Origin: Microbacterium esteraromaticum
GTDB lineage: Bacteria; Actinomycetota; Actinomycetes; Actinomycetales; Microbacteriaceae
Assembly (NCBI RefSeq): GCF_014084045.1
Contig: NZ_CP043732.1
Span: forward strand, 186,001-250,000
DNA: 64,000 bases
Direction of reading: 5' to 3'
Below, one piece after another: positions 1 through 8,380 of the stretch (positions are counted from its first letter, which is position 1; each line of letters opens with the position of its first letter). Below the pieces are notes generated by a model, which ran no database searches, was not told the origin of the DNA, and saw only the letters and a list, made by a program, of their open reading frames with translations. Made by a program: the position numbers and the translations under genes.

Positions 1-183
1 CTGGTCCCCGGAGCGACCAGCGCCGGCAGAACCCGCTCGCTCACGCAGATCACCGATGAGCACCGAGTGATCCTCAGCGGCATCGCATCAGGCGACCCGG
101 ATCAGGCCGCTGAGGCCATGCGCGTGCATCTGCAGAACACCGCCGAGAATCTCATCTCGCAGGAAGAGGACGCCGAGCGCTGA
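1..183 (+). CDS. GntR-family transcriptional regulator, FCD-domain C-terminus (partial)
   Basis: Only the last 60 residues are in the window; the start and DNA-binding domain lie upstream. The segment TDEHRVILSGIASGDPDQA followed by EAMRVHLQNT matches the final helices of the FCD effector domain of FadR-type GntR regulators, where a conserved His precedes an ILxAIxxGD stretch. These proteins usually sense small organic acids and repress catabolic operons. It lies 22 bp upstream of the pgl/F420 operon on the same strand, so it is the best local candidate for the protein that binds the paired CATG operators at 9767 and 14563. That regulatory link is inference. Confidence 0.8.
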   Translation: MVPGATSAGRTRSLTQITDEHRVILSGIASGDPDQAAEAMRVHLQNTAENLISQEEDAER

Positions 184-205
184 CGCCGGCCGAGCAGGAG
201 GTAGC

Positions 206-925
206 ATGCCCGAATACGTGGAACTGACCGATTCCGCCGCGGTCGCAGACGACGCCGCGATGCGCACAGTGACAGCGCTGCGGGACGCGATCGCGGAGCG
301 AGGGAGCGCGACGTGGGTGCTGGCCGGCGGCTCCTCCCCCGCCGCCGCGTACCGGATCATCGCCGCCGAGCATTCGGACGCGCTCGACTGGGCGCGCGTG
401 AGTGTTCTCATGGGCGACGAGCGAGTCGTCCCTCACGACCATGCCGATTCGAACTGGGGCCAGTTGAGCCCGCTCCTCACGGCGAGCCCTCGCGTCGGGG
501 CGATCCACGGGATCGCTCCCGATACGTCACTCGATCCGCAGTCGTCCGCGACCGAGTACGGCCGACGCATCGAGGCGCAGCTCCAGCCGCTGCGATTCGA
601 CGTCGTCTGGCTCGGGGTGGGTGAAGACGGCCATACCCTGTCACTGTTCCCCGGGCAGGAACCCGTCTGGAACTCGCCCTCACTGGTCACCGCCGTGACC
701 GACTCCCCGAAGCCGCCAGCCGAGCGCATCACGCTGACCCTCGCAGCGCTCGACCATGCGCAAATGGTCCTCGTCTTCGCCACCGGCGCGGGCAAGCGCG
801 ATGCACTGAGTCGCGCTCGAGCGGGAGAAGACCTGCCGATCGCGGTCGCCTCGGCACGCGCCGAGGCCGCCGGCGCGCGCGTCGCCTGGCTGTACGACGA
901 TGATGCCCGTGACCGCCGGCGCTGA
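206..925 (+). CDS. pgl: 6-phosphogluconolactonase (DevB/Pgl family)
   Basis: 239 aa, the usual length for this family. It hydrolyses 6-phosphogluconolactone to 6-phosphogluconate in the cytosol. Conserved blocks are visible: AGGSSPAAAYRII near residue 40, GDERVVPHDHADSN near 70, and GVGEDGHTLSLFPG near 140. A strong GGAGG ribosome-binding site precedes the ATG. The gene overlaps the next one by 26 bp and is co-directional with an F420-dependent oxidoreductase and cofE, not with zwf or opcA as in a pentose-phosphate operon. In this setting it probably clears the lactone made by the F420-dependent glucose-6-phosphate dehydrogenase at 14.6 kb. The family call is firm; the dedicated role is inference. 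Confidence 0.9.
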   Translation: MPEYVELTDSAAVADDAAMRTVTALRDAIAERGSATWVLAGGSSPAAAYRIIAAEHSDALDWARVSVLMGDERVVPHDHADSNWGQLSPLLTASPRVGAIHGIAPDTSLDPQSSATEYGRRIEAQLQPLRFDVVWLGVGEDGHTLSLFPGQEPVWNSPSLVTAVTDSPKPPAERITLTLAALDHAQMVLVFATGAGKRDALSRARAGEDLPIAVASARAEAAGARVAWLYDDDARDRRR

Positions 926-1913
926 GATCACCATCGGCTTCGCGCCGATGCTCCAGCAGTTCCGTCCGGACGACGCGATCCGTCACTCCGTGGAAGCGGC
1001 TGAGTCGGGGTTCGGAGGGATCGTCCTGAGCGACCACTTCCAGCCGTGGCTGCCGCAGCAGGGCAACGCGTCGTACATGTGGAGCGTGATGGGAGCCCTC
1101 GGGCAGCAGGTCTCGGTTCCCCTGCTGGGCGTGACGACCCCCGGTTACCGCAGTCACCCTGCCGTGACCGCCCAAGCAGCCGCGACGATCGCCGTGCTGT
1201 ACCCCGGACGCTTTCAGCTTGGACTCGGATCGGGCCAGTCGCTGAACGAGCACATCGTCGGAGAGTACTGGCCGCCAGCGAACGAACGAGTCGAGCGACT
1301 GTTCGAGTCGGTCGAGCTCGTGCGAAAGCTGCTCGGCTCCACCAGACGAGATGTCAGACACGACGGCGAGCACTTCCGTCTCGAGCCGGCGCGACTCTGG
1401 ACACTGCCGGACGAGCCGCCTCCCGTCGTCGTGGCGACGTCTGGCCCGGTGGCCGCGCGAAGGGCCGGCCGCGTCGCCGATGGCATCATCACGGTGCAGA
1501 GTCCGCCCGACCGGCTGCAGTTGATGCTGGACCGTTTCGAGACCGGGGTCGCGGAGTCGGCGACCTCGGGCCCGAAGCGGCGGATGATCCAGCTCCACGT
1601 CTCCTGGGCCCACACCCGCGACCTCGCCCTCGAGCATGCGAGGGAGGAGTGGGCCCACGGCGGTCTGCGCTTCCCGACCGCGGACATCCGCTCTCCCTAC
1701 GATTTCGCCATGATGACCAAGCATGTGGAGGACGCGGATCTCGCCGACCGCATGCTGATCTCATCCGAGCCCGAAGAGCATCGCGAGCACATCCAGCGCT
1801 ACGTGGATCTCGGGTTCGATCATGTGTACGTCCACAACGTAGGCCGCAACCAATCGGAGTTCATCCAGATGTACGCCACCCATGTGCTTCCCGAGATCGG
1901 CCGTCGCCGATGA
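900..1913 (+). CDS. F420-dependent LLM-class oxidoreductase, glucose-6-phosphate dehydrogenase-like subfamily
   Basis: 337 aa TIM-barrel protein of the bacterial luciferase-like family. It keeps the F420-site signature SDHFQPW (His46, Trp50) shared with the F420-dependent glucose-6-phosphate dehydrogenase Fgd. Two Fgd features are missing: the catalytic Glu of the GTGEALNE loop is Gln113 (GSGQSLNE), and the phosphate-binding Lys of the TSGKG loop is absent (TVQSPPD instead). It should therefore bind F420 but act on something other than glucose 6-phosphate, either reducing a pathway intermediate with F420H2 or oxidising one. Start choice: ATG at 900, with ATG 903 and GTG 909 also possible. It overlaps pgl upstream and cofE downstream (ATGA), so the three are probably translationally coupled. 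Confidence 0.85.
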   Translation: MMPVTAGAEITIGFAPMLQQFRPDDAIRHSVEAAESGFGGIVLSDHFQPWLPQQGNASYMWSVMGALGQQVSVPLLGVTTPGYRSHPAVTAQAAATIAVLYPGRFQLGLGSGQSLNEHIVGEYWPPANERVERLFESVELVRKLLGSTRRDVRHDGEHFRLEPARLWTLPDEPPPVVVATSGPVAARRAGRVADGIITVQSPPDRLQLMLDRFETGVAESATSGPKRRMIQLHVSWAHTRDLALEHAREEWAHGGLRFPTADIRSPYDFAMMTKHVEDADLADRMLISSEPEEHREHIQRYVDLGFDHVYVHNVGRNQSEFIQMYATHVLPEIGRRR

Positions 1914-2680
1914 TCACCGTCTGGCCGCTGCAGGGCATCCCGGAAGTCCGAGCGGGAGACGACCTGGTCGAGCTGGTACTGGCGGCAGCCGGCGGCTCCC
2001 TGCAGGATGGCGACATCCTCGTCGTCACCTCGAAGATCGTCTCGAAGGCAGAGGGACGCATCGTTGCGGCGGTGGATCGCGAGGACGCCATCACATCCGA
2101 GACGGTGCGCGTCGTGGCGACCAGGCCCCGCGCTGACGGGACGAGCACGCGCATCGTGGAGAACCGGCTCGGCATCGTCGGAGCCGCCGCCGGCGTGGAT
2201 GCCAGCAACGTCGCCGAGGGGACGATCCTGCTTCTCCCGATCGACCCCGATGCGTCGGCGCGATCGTTGGCAGAGGGCATCCGCCGTCACGGCCCCACGG
2301 TCGGTGTCCTTCTCAGCGACACCCTCGGCCGACCGTGGCGGGACGGACAGACCGACATCGCCATCGGCGCCGCTGGGGTCCGCGTCTTCGACGACATAAG
2401 GGGAACGACCGACACAGCGGGAAAGCAGCTGGTCGTCACCCTCCCCTGCCTGGCTGATGAACTCTGCGCAGCCGCAGATCTCGTCAAGGGGAAGACCAGC
2501 GGCTGCCCGGTGGCCGTCGTCCGCGGGCGCCCCGATGTCGTCGGCCCGCTGGATCTGCCCGGCGCACGCAGCATCGTGCGCTCGTCCGACGACGACCTGT
2601 TCCGCCTCGGGTCCGCCGAAGCCGAGGCTGAAGGATACGCGCGGGGGTTCGCCGCGGGTCGAGCGGCCGCAGGGTCCTGA
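1910..2680 (+). CDS. cofE: Coenzyme F420-0:L-glutamate ligase (CofE/FbiB N-terminal type)
   Basis: 256 aa. CofE adds gamma-linked glutamates to F420-0 using GTP, giving the retained polyglutamate forms of the cofactor. Family hallmarks are visible: [16 protein letters not shown] near residue 35, [15 protein letters not shown] near 135, and the ending [17 protein letters not shown]. It is a stand-alone ligase without the C-terminal nitroreductase-like domain of mycobacterial FbiB. Its ATG overlaps the TGA of the preceding LLM gene. The other F420 biosynthesis genes (fbiA, fbiC, fbiD) are not in this window, so this could be an extra copy dedicated to the cluster. A hairpin terminator follows at 2710. 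Confidence 0.88.
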   Translation: MITVWPLQGIPEVRAGDDLVELVLAAAGGSLQDGDILVVTSKIVSKAEGRIVAAVDREDAITSETVRVVATRPRADGTSTRIVENRLGIVGAAAGVDASNVAEGTILLLPIDPDASARSLAEGIRRHGPTVGVLLSDTLGRPWRDGQTDIAIGAAGVRVFDDIRGTTDTAGKQLVVTLPCLADELCAAADLVKGKTSGCPVAVVRGRPDVVGPLDLPGARSIVRSSDDDLFRLGSAEAEAEGYARGFAAGRAAAGS

Positions 2681-2709
2681 TACCGGCAGATGCAGACCGC
2701 GGAACGGAT

Positions 2710-2742
2710 GAGGGACCGGAGCGAAGCCGCCGCCGGTCCCTC
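2710..2742. terminator. Bidirectional hairpin terminator between convergent operons
   Basis: Ten-bp perfect inverted repeat GAGGGACCGG/CCGGTCCCTC with a 13-nt loop, in the 80-bp gap where the cofE operon (+) and the FAD-oxidoreductase operon (-) converge. There is no long T tract, which is common in high-GC actinobacteria. Confidence 0.75.
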
Positions 2743-2760
2743 GTCCTTCCCGTCGGGGTG

Positions 2761-4059
2761 TCAGAGATGGGCGTGCGCCTGAATCGGACCCTCGTCGAAC
2801 CTCGACACCCGGAAGTCGGCTATGTCGATCGACGGTGCTCGATCCGTGGCCAGCTCCGCGGCGACCTTGGCGACGCCGGGACCGATGCCGAACCCGTGGC
2901 TGCTGAGGCCCGTAGCGAGGATCAGCCCCTCGATCCGGGGAACAGCGGAAATCACGGGCAGCGCATCGGGTGTGACGTCGACGGTGCCGCCCCACATCCG
3001 CGCGATACGCGACCCGCGCCATTCCGGCACCAACGACATGAGGTTCCGGTGCGCCATCTCGATCTTCCGGCGGTTGGCCGGTGGATCATCCATCCGTCGC
3101 CAGTCGAACAGCGCCGCGCCCCGTGTCGCCCCGGTGAGGCGTCTTCCGAGATCCTGGAACGCCACCTCGTTGAGGTGAAGCTGGATCATCTTCCGGTTCC
3201 TGAAGAAGTTCGGCAGGAACAGACGGAGGTCACCAAGCGTGTCGATCGCGAGATCGTAGTCGCTCCAGGCGGCGCTGCCGAAGATCACCGAGCCGTCGGA
3301 TGTCTGGCTGAACCCCACGGACGGGACGTGCACGGCCAGGTCGGTGACATGGGCCACCGGATTGGTCCTGGCAGCAGTAGCGCGGATCCAGCGGACGGGT
3401 ATCTTCACGCCGAGGGGCCGCGTCAGCCTTCCCGACCACGCACCGGCCGCAACGATGACGCGCGCCGCGTGCCGAGGTCCGGCTGTCGTGTCGACACCGG
3501 TCACTCGACCTGCCGAGACACGGATGCCCGTCACCGTCACACCGGTCTCGATCGTGACGCCTCTTCGGGCCGCCGCAGCCGCGATCTCTCGAGTTGCGAC
3601 GCCCGGATCGGCGTGGCCGTCGGTCGGCGTCATCAATCCGCCTGCCCACTCGCCGGTCAGCGAAGGCAGGAGCGAGCGCACGTCCTCGGGGCTCAGCAGC
3701 TCGGTTCCGAACGCCTGGTCTGCGCGGGTCTCGCGCATCCACCCCCGATACTTGTCGAGGTTCTCCTGGTCCGGCGAGAGGTAGACCAGGCCGGACTTCA
3801 CGACAGTCGAGGACGCGCCGATGTCATCGCGGATGTCGTCCCAGATCTTCGATGACATCGCCGCGAGGGGCATCTCAGAGATGTCACACCCCTGACGGCG
3901 GATGAACCCCCAGTTCCTGCTCGACTGCAGGTCCGATACGGGACCCTTGTCGATCAGACGCACTGAATGGCCTTCGGCCGCCAGATCATAGGCGGCGGTG
4001 ACCCCGACGATCCCCGCGCCGACGATGATCACGTCGGCGCCGGACTGCGACCCGTTCAT
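2761..4059 (-). CDS. FAD-dependent oxidoreductase, DAO (D-amino acid/glycine oxidase) family
   Basis: 432 aa. The N-terminal Rossmann motif is VIIVGAGIVGVTAAYDLA at residues 10-27, with an acidic residue closing the second strand (RLIDKG). The C-terminus has the family's FAD-closing GLILATGLSSHGFGIGPG. Members oxidise the C-N bond of amino acids, sarcosine or similar amines, or 2-hydroxyacids. The start was set at ATG 4059, which has GGAGG eight bases upstream; an open frame continues further upstream but without a better site. It is the last gene of the seven-gene minus-strand operon, 37 bp after the DJ-1 gene. The substrate is unknown; an amine or hydroxyacid arising in this pathway is the likely target. 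Confidence 0.82.
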   Translation of the reverse strand: MNGSQSGADVIIVGAGIVGVTAAYDLAAEGHSVRLIDKGPVSDLQSSRNWGFIRRQGCDISEMPLAAMSSKIWDDIRDDIGASSTVVKSGLVYLSPDQENLDKYRGWMRETRADQAFGTELLSPEDVRSLLPSLTGEWAGGLMTPTDGHADPGVATREIAAAAARRGVTIETGVTVTGIRVSAGRVTGVDTTAGPRHAARVIVAAGAWSGRLTRPLGVKIPVRWIRATAARTNPVAHVTDLAVHVPSVGFSQTSDGSVIFGSAAWSDYDLAIDTLGDLRLFLPNFFRNRKMIQLHLNEVAFQDLGRRLTGATRGAALFDWRRMDDPPANRRKIEMAHRNLMSLVPEWRGSRIARMWGGTVDVTPDALPVISAVPRIEGLILATGLSSHGFGIGPGVAKVAAELATDRAPSIDIADFRVSRFDEGPIQAHAHL

Positions 4060-4096
4060 GGACGCCTCCTTCCCGGAATGTGCTTCTGCGGAGAGG

Positions 4097-4636
4097 TCAA
4101 GACGACTTCGCCGCCGCGAGCGCCGCGATGATCGGGGGCATGAAGGATGGGAGATCGTCCGGGATCCGGGAGGTGATGATGTTGCCGTCCACCACCACCG
4201 CCTCGTCGACGAACGTCCCGCCGGCGCCCTCGATGTCATCGCGGATGGAGAAGTAGCAGGCGATGTTGCGACCACGCACGAGGCGGGCTGAGGTGAGGGC
4301 CCAGGCGCCGTGGCAGATCGCTCCGACGGGCTTGCCCGCTTCCCCGATCTCTCGGATGAAATCGATCATCGGAGGCTTGCGGCGCATGTAGTCCGGCGAG
4401 AACCCGCCCGGGACGATCACTCCGTCGAACTGATCGGCGGTGACATCGTCGATCGAGACATCCGCCTTGACAGGCATGCCGAGCTTGCCCTTGAAGGTCT
4501 CCTGCCGTCCGCTGCCGACGATGGTGACCTCTGCGCCCTCCTCGATCAGGCGGTAGTACGGATACCACAGCTCCGAATCCTCGTAGAGGTCCTCCGCGAG
4601 AATGGCCACGCGGACTCCGCTGAGTGTGTTGCTCAT
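4097..4636 (-). CDS. DJ-1/PfpI family protein (type 1 glutamine amidotransferase-like)
   Basis: 179 aa, typical for the PfpI/YhbO branch. The nucleophile elbow GAICHGAW places the reactive cysteine at Cys108 with His109 beside it, and the family acid is Glu15 (AILAEDLYED). Members have been described as cysteine proteases, glyoxalase III-type enzymes or protein deglycases acting on reactive dicarbonyls. A role in removing reactive aldehydes or ketoaldehydes would fit a pathway with several oxidoreductases. Its ATG overlaps the TGA of the preceding dehydrogenase gene (4633-4636), so it is translationally coupled to it. Confidence 0.85.
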   Translation of the reverse strand: MSNTLSGVRVAILAEDLYEDSELWYPYYRLIEEGAEVTIVGSGRQETFKGKLGMPVKADVSIDDVTADQFDGVIVPGGFSPDYMRRKPPMIDFIREIGEAGKPVGAICHGAWALTSARLVRGRNIACYFSIRDDIEGAGGTFVDEAVVVDGNIITSRIPDDLPSFMPPIIAALAAAKSS

Positions 4637-5688
4637 GATTCGTTCCTTTCTGTATGTCCTCCTGAGTCGGCCCGTGCGAGCAGGCCTGCTTCCCAGGGCG
4701 GCGGGTGTGGGCTGTTGACGACGTCGCGCGGCTTTCGACCGTTCATGACGTCGACCACTGCGTCAGTGGCGTGCGCGACCATGTCGACGATCGCCTCACG
4801 GGAGAGACCGCCGATGTGCGGGGTGAGAACGGTCGATCTCGTCAGTCCGAGCAGTGGGCTGTGCACGGGAGGTTCCTCGCTGAAGACGTCGAGTCCTGCA
4901 CCCGTGATGCGCCCCTCGCGCAAGGCCTCCGAGAGCACCGCCTCGTCGACGACCCCGCCGCGTGAGGTGTTGATGAGGATCGCTCCCGGCCGCATCCGAG
5001 CGATCTCATCCCGCCCGATGCATCCGCGGGTCTCCGGTGTGAGCGGCAGATGAAGCGAGAGGATGTCTGCCCCGCTGATCACCTCGTCGAAGTCAGCAGC
5101 CCTGACGGCGGGCGGGGGCACGGCGTACGGGTCGTACCCGATGATCTGCACTCCGAATCCCGCAAGCCGCTCGGCCACCAGGCGTGCGATGCGACCGAGG
5201 CCGAGAAGGCCGACCGTCTTGCCGTGCAGGTCGCTGCCGAGCCAGGGTTCCGTACGGCGCCACTCCTCGTGTCGCACGGAGGCGTCCATCGCCGGGATCT
5301 TGCGCAGCACTGCCAGCATGAGCCCGATCGTATGGTCGGCCACGGCCTCTTCATTCGTGCCGCGCGCTATCGCCACGGCGACACCGTGCTCCTCGGCCGC
5401 CTTCAGATCTATCGAATCGCTGCCCACGCCGACACGGCTGATCACGCGCATCTCCGGAACCGCTTCGAAGAACTCCCGCGGAAACGGATCTGTGCTCACG
5501 ATGGCCGCCTCACAGCCCCGGGCCAGGCGGATCACCTCGTCGACGGAGCGGTCGCGCAGCCTCGGCGCGCGGCGCAGCTCCAATCCGACCTCCTGCAGAC
5601 GCCGTACTTCCGGAGAGTCCTCCCCGGGGAAGTCCACCCACGTGACGAGGACGGTTCGGGGGGCCGCTGACTCGGAAGAAGCGCTCAT
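4633..5688 (-). CDS. NAD-dependent D-2-hydroxyacid dehydrogenase (phosphoglycerate dehydrogenase-like)
   Basis: 351 aa. It has the NAD-binding motif GLLGLGRIARLVAERL, the catalytic Arg context TSRGGVVDE, and LTPHIGG carrying the catalytic His. These enzymes interconvert 2-keto acids and D-2-hydroxyacids. The start ATG at 5688 overlaps the TGA of the upstream ThDP-enzyme gene (5685-5687), and its own stop overlaps the DJ-1 start. It shares only family-level similarity with the second dehydrogenase at 7388, so the operon carries two different enzymes of this type, perhaps for successive intermediates. The substrate cannot be assigned. Confidence 0.87.
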   Translation of the reverse strand: MSASSESAAPRTVLVTWVDFPGEDSPEVRRLQEVGLELRRAPRLRDRSVDEVIRLARGCEAAIVSTDPFPREFFEAVPEMRVISRVGVGSDSIDLKAAEEHGVAVAIARGTNEEAVADHTIGLMLAVLRKIPAMDASVRHEEWRRTEPWLGSDLHGKTVGLLGLGRIARLVAERLAGFGVQIIGYDPYAVPPPAVRAADFDEVISGADILSLHLPLTPETRGCIGRDEIARMRPGAILINTSRGGVVDEAVLSEALREGRITGAGLDVFSEEPPVHSPLLGLTRSTVLTPHIGGLSREAIVDMVAHATDAVVDVMNGRKPRDVVNSPHPPPWEAGLLARADSGGHTERNES

Positions 5689-7322
5689 GACCACGCCCCG
5701 ATCTGCGAGGGCGACGTGTGCACCTGGATCACGGCAGGACGTCCGGCCGCAAGAGCGCTGCGCAGCGCAGGAAGGAACTCCTCGTTGGTGCGCACACGAT
5801 GCGCCGCTGCCCCCATGCCCTCGGCGACGGCGATGAGATCCATGCTCGCCTGGTCGACGCCGATCTCACGCCCGGGAAAGACCCGGGTCTGATGTGCCCG
5901 GATGGTGCCGTACGTGGCGTTGTCGAACACGAGGAACACAAGGCGATCGAGGCCGAGACGCACGGCCGTGTGCACCTCGCTCATCGTCATGGCGAAGCCG
6001 CCATCGCCGGCTACGGCGAGGACGCGCCGTGCAGGGTCGGCGAACTTCGCACCGATCGCAGACGGAACGGCATAGCCCATCGACCCCGACGTCGTGCCGA
6101 GGAAGGTCTTCGGCCTCTCCCAGCGGTAGTAGCGGTTGAGGTAGCTGGCGAAGGCGCCCGCATCGGAGGTGATCACCGCGTCGCCAGACAGCTCCTTCCG
6201 CAGCTCAGCGATGGCACGCGGAATGTCGAAGTCATCGCCGGTGGCCGATTCCGGCTCAGTGGATGCGACATACGCGAGATGCGCACGACGAGCGGACTGC
6301 CTCCGCCCGTCGAGCACCTCGGATGCCAACGGCGCATCGCGGAGAGCTGCGAGCAGTCGAGCCACCGTGTCTCCCGCATCTCCCACGATGGGCAGATCCG
6401 GGTTCCGCACCGGCGACATCGACTCGGCGCTCAGGTCGATCTGCACGAACCGCTGCCCTGCTCCTGGCACGGTGTACCCGAGGCTGGAGAAGTCTCCCAT
6501 CCTGGTGCCGATGCCGATGACGAGGTCCGCACGTCTCAGTGGCGCCAGAAGCTCCTCCGGCAGCCATGGCAGGTTGCCCGCGAACTGGGCGTGCCCATTC
6601 GGGAAGGCATCGAATCGGCGCCATCCGCAGTACACCACGGCGCCGCTCGCCTCCGCGAGGGCGATGAGGTCTTCGCGCATACGTTCATCGCCGCAGCCTC
6701 CCCCGATCACGAACGCCGGCGCGTCCGCCGAACGAAGCAGGTCCACAGCCTCGGCCACGTCCGAGTCGGATGCGGCCGGTCGCGGCACGCGCTGTCGAGC
6801 GACCTCCACGGTCTCCGTGGTGTCGTAGCCGACATCCTCTGGAAGGCTCACCACGACCGGGCCCGGTCTGCCGGCGCGGGCGAGGTAGAACGCTCGCTGG
6901 ATCTGCTCCGCTGCGCGGTCGCCCTCTGTGATCTTCACGGCACCCTTGCCGATGAGATCTCCGAGAGCGAGGAGATCCATCTCCTGGAAGCTCTCTCTGC
7001 CCTCGTCCTCCTTGGGCACCTGGCCGACCAACAGCACGAGGGGTGTCGAGTCCTGTCGTGCGGCGTGAAGGGCGATCGCCGCATGGGTGACGCCGGGCCC
7101 TCTCGTCACCATGAAGACGCCGGGCAGTCCTCGAGTTCGGGCCCACGCGTCCGCCATGAATCCCGCACCCTCCTCATGGTGGGTGGTGACGAGGGTGATC
7201 CCCGGCACGTCGTTGAACGCATCGAGCACGGGCAGGTAACTCTCCCCCGGCACGCAGAAGACATGGTCCACGCCTTCTGCGCGGATCGCCTCCACGATGA
7301 TCCGGCCTACGGTCATACTCAT
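5685..7322 (-). CDS. Thiamine diphosphate-dependent enzyme, acetolactate synthase/2-ketoacid decarboxylase-like
   Basis: 545 aa with the three-domain layout of the POX/AHAS family. The catalytic Glu lies in the HHEEGAGFMADAW region near residue 50. The ThDP-Mg motif starts at GDGGFAM and ends about 27 residues later at FDNATYG. There is no adjacent small regulatory subunit (ilvN), and it is not part of a branched-chain amino acid operon. A catabolic lyase or decarboxylase that cleaves or condenses a 2-keto acid is therefore more likely than acetolactate synthase itself. The start is ATG 7322, with ATG 7316 also possible. It sits between two 2-hydroxyacid dehydrogenases, consistent with chemistry on a 2-keto/2-hydroxy acid. 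Confidence 0.85.
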   Translation of the reverse strand: MSMTVGRIIVEAIRAEGVDHVFCVPGESYLPVLDAFNDVPGITLVTTHHEEGAGFMADAWARTRGLPGVFMVTRGPGVTHAAIALHAARQDSTPLVLLVGQVPKEDEGRESFQEMDLLALGDLIGKGAVKITEGDRAAEQIQRAFYLARAGRPGPVVVSLPEDVGYDTTETVEVARQRVPRPAASDSDVAEAVDLLRSADAPAFVIGGGCGDERMREDLIALAEASGAVVYCGWRRFDAFPNGHAQFAGNLPWLPEELLAPLRRADLVIGIGTRMGDFSSLGYTVPGAGQRFVQIDLSAESMSPVRNPDLPIVGDAGDTVARLLAALRDAPLASEVLDGRRQSARRAHLAYVASTEPESATGDDFDIPRAIAELRKELSGDAVITSDAGAFASYLNRYYRWERPKTFLGTTSGSMGYAVPSAIGAKFADPARRVLAVAGDGGFAMTMSEVHTAVRLGLDRLVFLVFDNATYGTIRAHQTRVFPGREIGVDQASMDLIAVAEGMGAAAHRVRTNEEFLPALRSALAAGRPAVIQVHTSPSQIGAWS

Positions 7323-7387
7323 GGGAACTGGGGTTCCTCTCTGTCTGTCTGCGTCATTGCAGTGTGGTCACGAGGTCCGGCGGATCC

Positions 7388-8380
7388 TCAGGTGTCAAGG
7401 GGCGCGTAGCCCATTTCGAGGTCCACGATGTTGCGCAGGGGCTCGCCCTCCGTCCATCGACGGAGGTTCTCCACGAAGAGGTCGACCATCGCGTCCTCCC
7501 AGCCCTGGAAGTCCGAGGAGATGTGCGGCGTCAGGATGACGTTCGGCATGTCCCAGAGTTCATGCTCGGGCGCGAGGGGTTCCTTCGGCACGACGTCGAG
7601 TGCCGCACCGCGTATGAGTCCGGAGCGAAGCGCATCGAGCAGAGCGTCCTCTCGGATGACAGGTCCCCTGCCCACGTTCACGAGCACAGCATCGGTCGGC
7701 ATGGCGGCGAACTCGGCGCTGCCGAACATGCCCGCCGTCTGCTCGGTCAGCGGCGTCGCGAGCATGACATAGTCCGCAGTCGCGAGCACCTCATGCAGGT
7801 CGTCCTGGACGACGACCCGATCGAAGTGCTCCACAGGTGCGACTCGGGCGCGTCGTCCGACTCCGGTGACGGACATCCCGAGCGCGTGCGCTCTGCGAGC
7901 CAGCTGGCGGCTGACCTCACCCATGCCGACGATCACGAGACGTGCTCCGGAGAGCATCCTCGTCTCGACCGGTCGCCAGACGCGGGCCGTCTTGTCCGCG
8001 CCGAAGCGAGGCAGCTCCTTGGCGAAGGCGAGCATGAAAGACAGCGCGAACTCCGCCATCGACTCCGCGGTCACCCCACGCGAGTTGGTGAAGCGGATGC
8101 CCCGGTCGCGCACCTCGTCGGAGAGCGAGGCGTCGACGCCGACGGCCGCCACATGCACCCAGCGCAGTGCGGAGAGTCTCCGCGCTGCATCGGGCACGAC
8201 CGTGGAGCGGAAGTTCCACACGAACACCGCTTCGGCATCCTCCCACTCCGCGGTGATCTCGCTCGCGTCGGTGACGAAGCCCAGTTCCGCGAGCCCGTCC
8301 ACCTTGTCCCTCAGGCCCGGCGGCTCCGCCCCGGAGGGGCGGAGCGCAACCAGGATCTTCGGGCGTCGAGCGTCGCTCAC
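7388..8380 (-). CDS. NAD(P)-dependent D-2-hydroxyacid dehydrogenase (second copy)
   Basis: 330 aa. The nucleotide-binding motif is IVGMGEVSRQLARRA, followed by NVGRGPVIRED and LTPHISSDFQGWED with the catalytic His. The sequence resembles the glyoxylate/hydroxypyruvate reductase branch. The start was set at GTG 8380, which overlaps the TGA of the upstream LLM gene as GTGA; an ATG at 8455 would bury the start deep inside that gene. A 65-bp gap separates it from the ThDP gene. It is distinct from the dehydrogenase at 4633. Confidence 0.85.
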   Translation of the reverse strand: MSDARRPKILVALRPSGAEPPGLRDKVDGLAELGFVTDASEITAEWEDAEAVFVWNFRSTVVPDAARRLSALRWVHVAAVGVDASLSDEVRDRGIRFTNSRGVTAESMAEFALSFMLAFAKELPRFGADKTARVWRPVETRMLSGARLVIVGMGEVSRQLARRAHALGMSVTGVGRRARVAPVEHFDRVVVQDDLHEVLATADYVMLATPLTEQTAGMFGSAEFAAMPTDAVLVNVGRGPVIREDALLDALRSGLIRGAALDVVPKEPLAPEHELWDMPNVILTPHISSDFQGWEDAMVDLFVENLRRWTEGEPLRNIVDLEMGYAPLDT

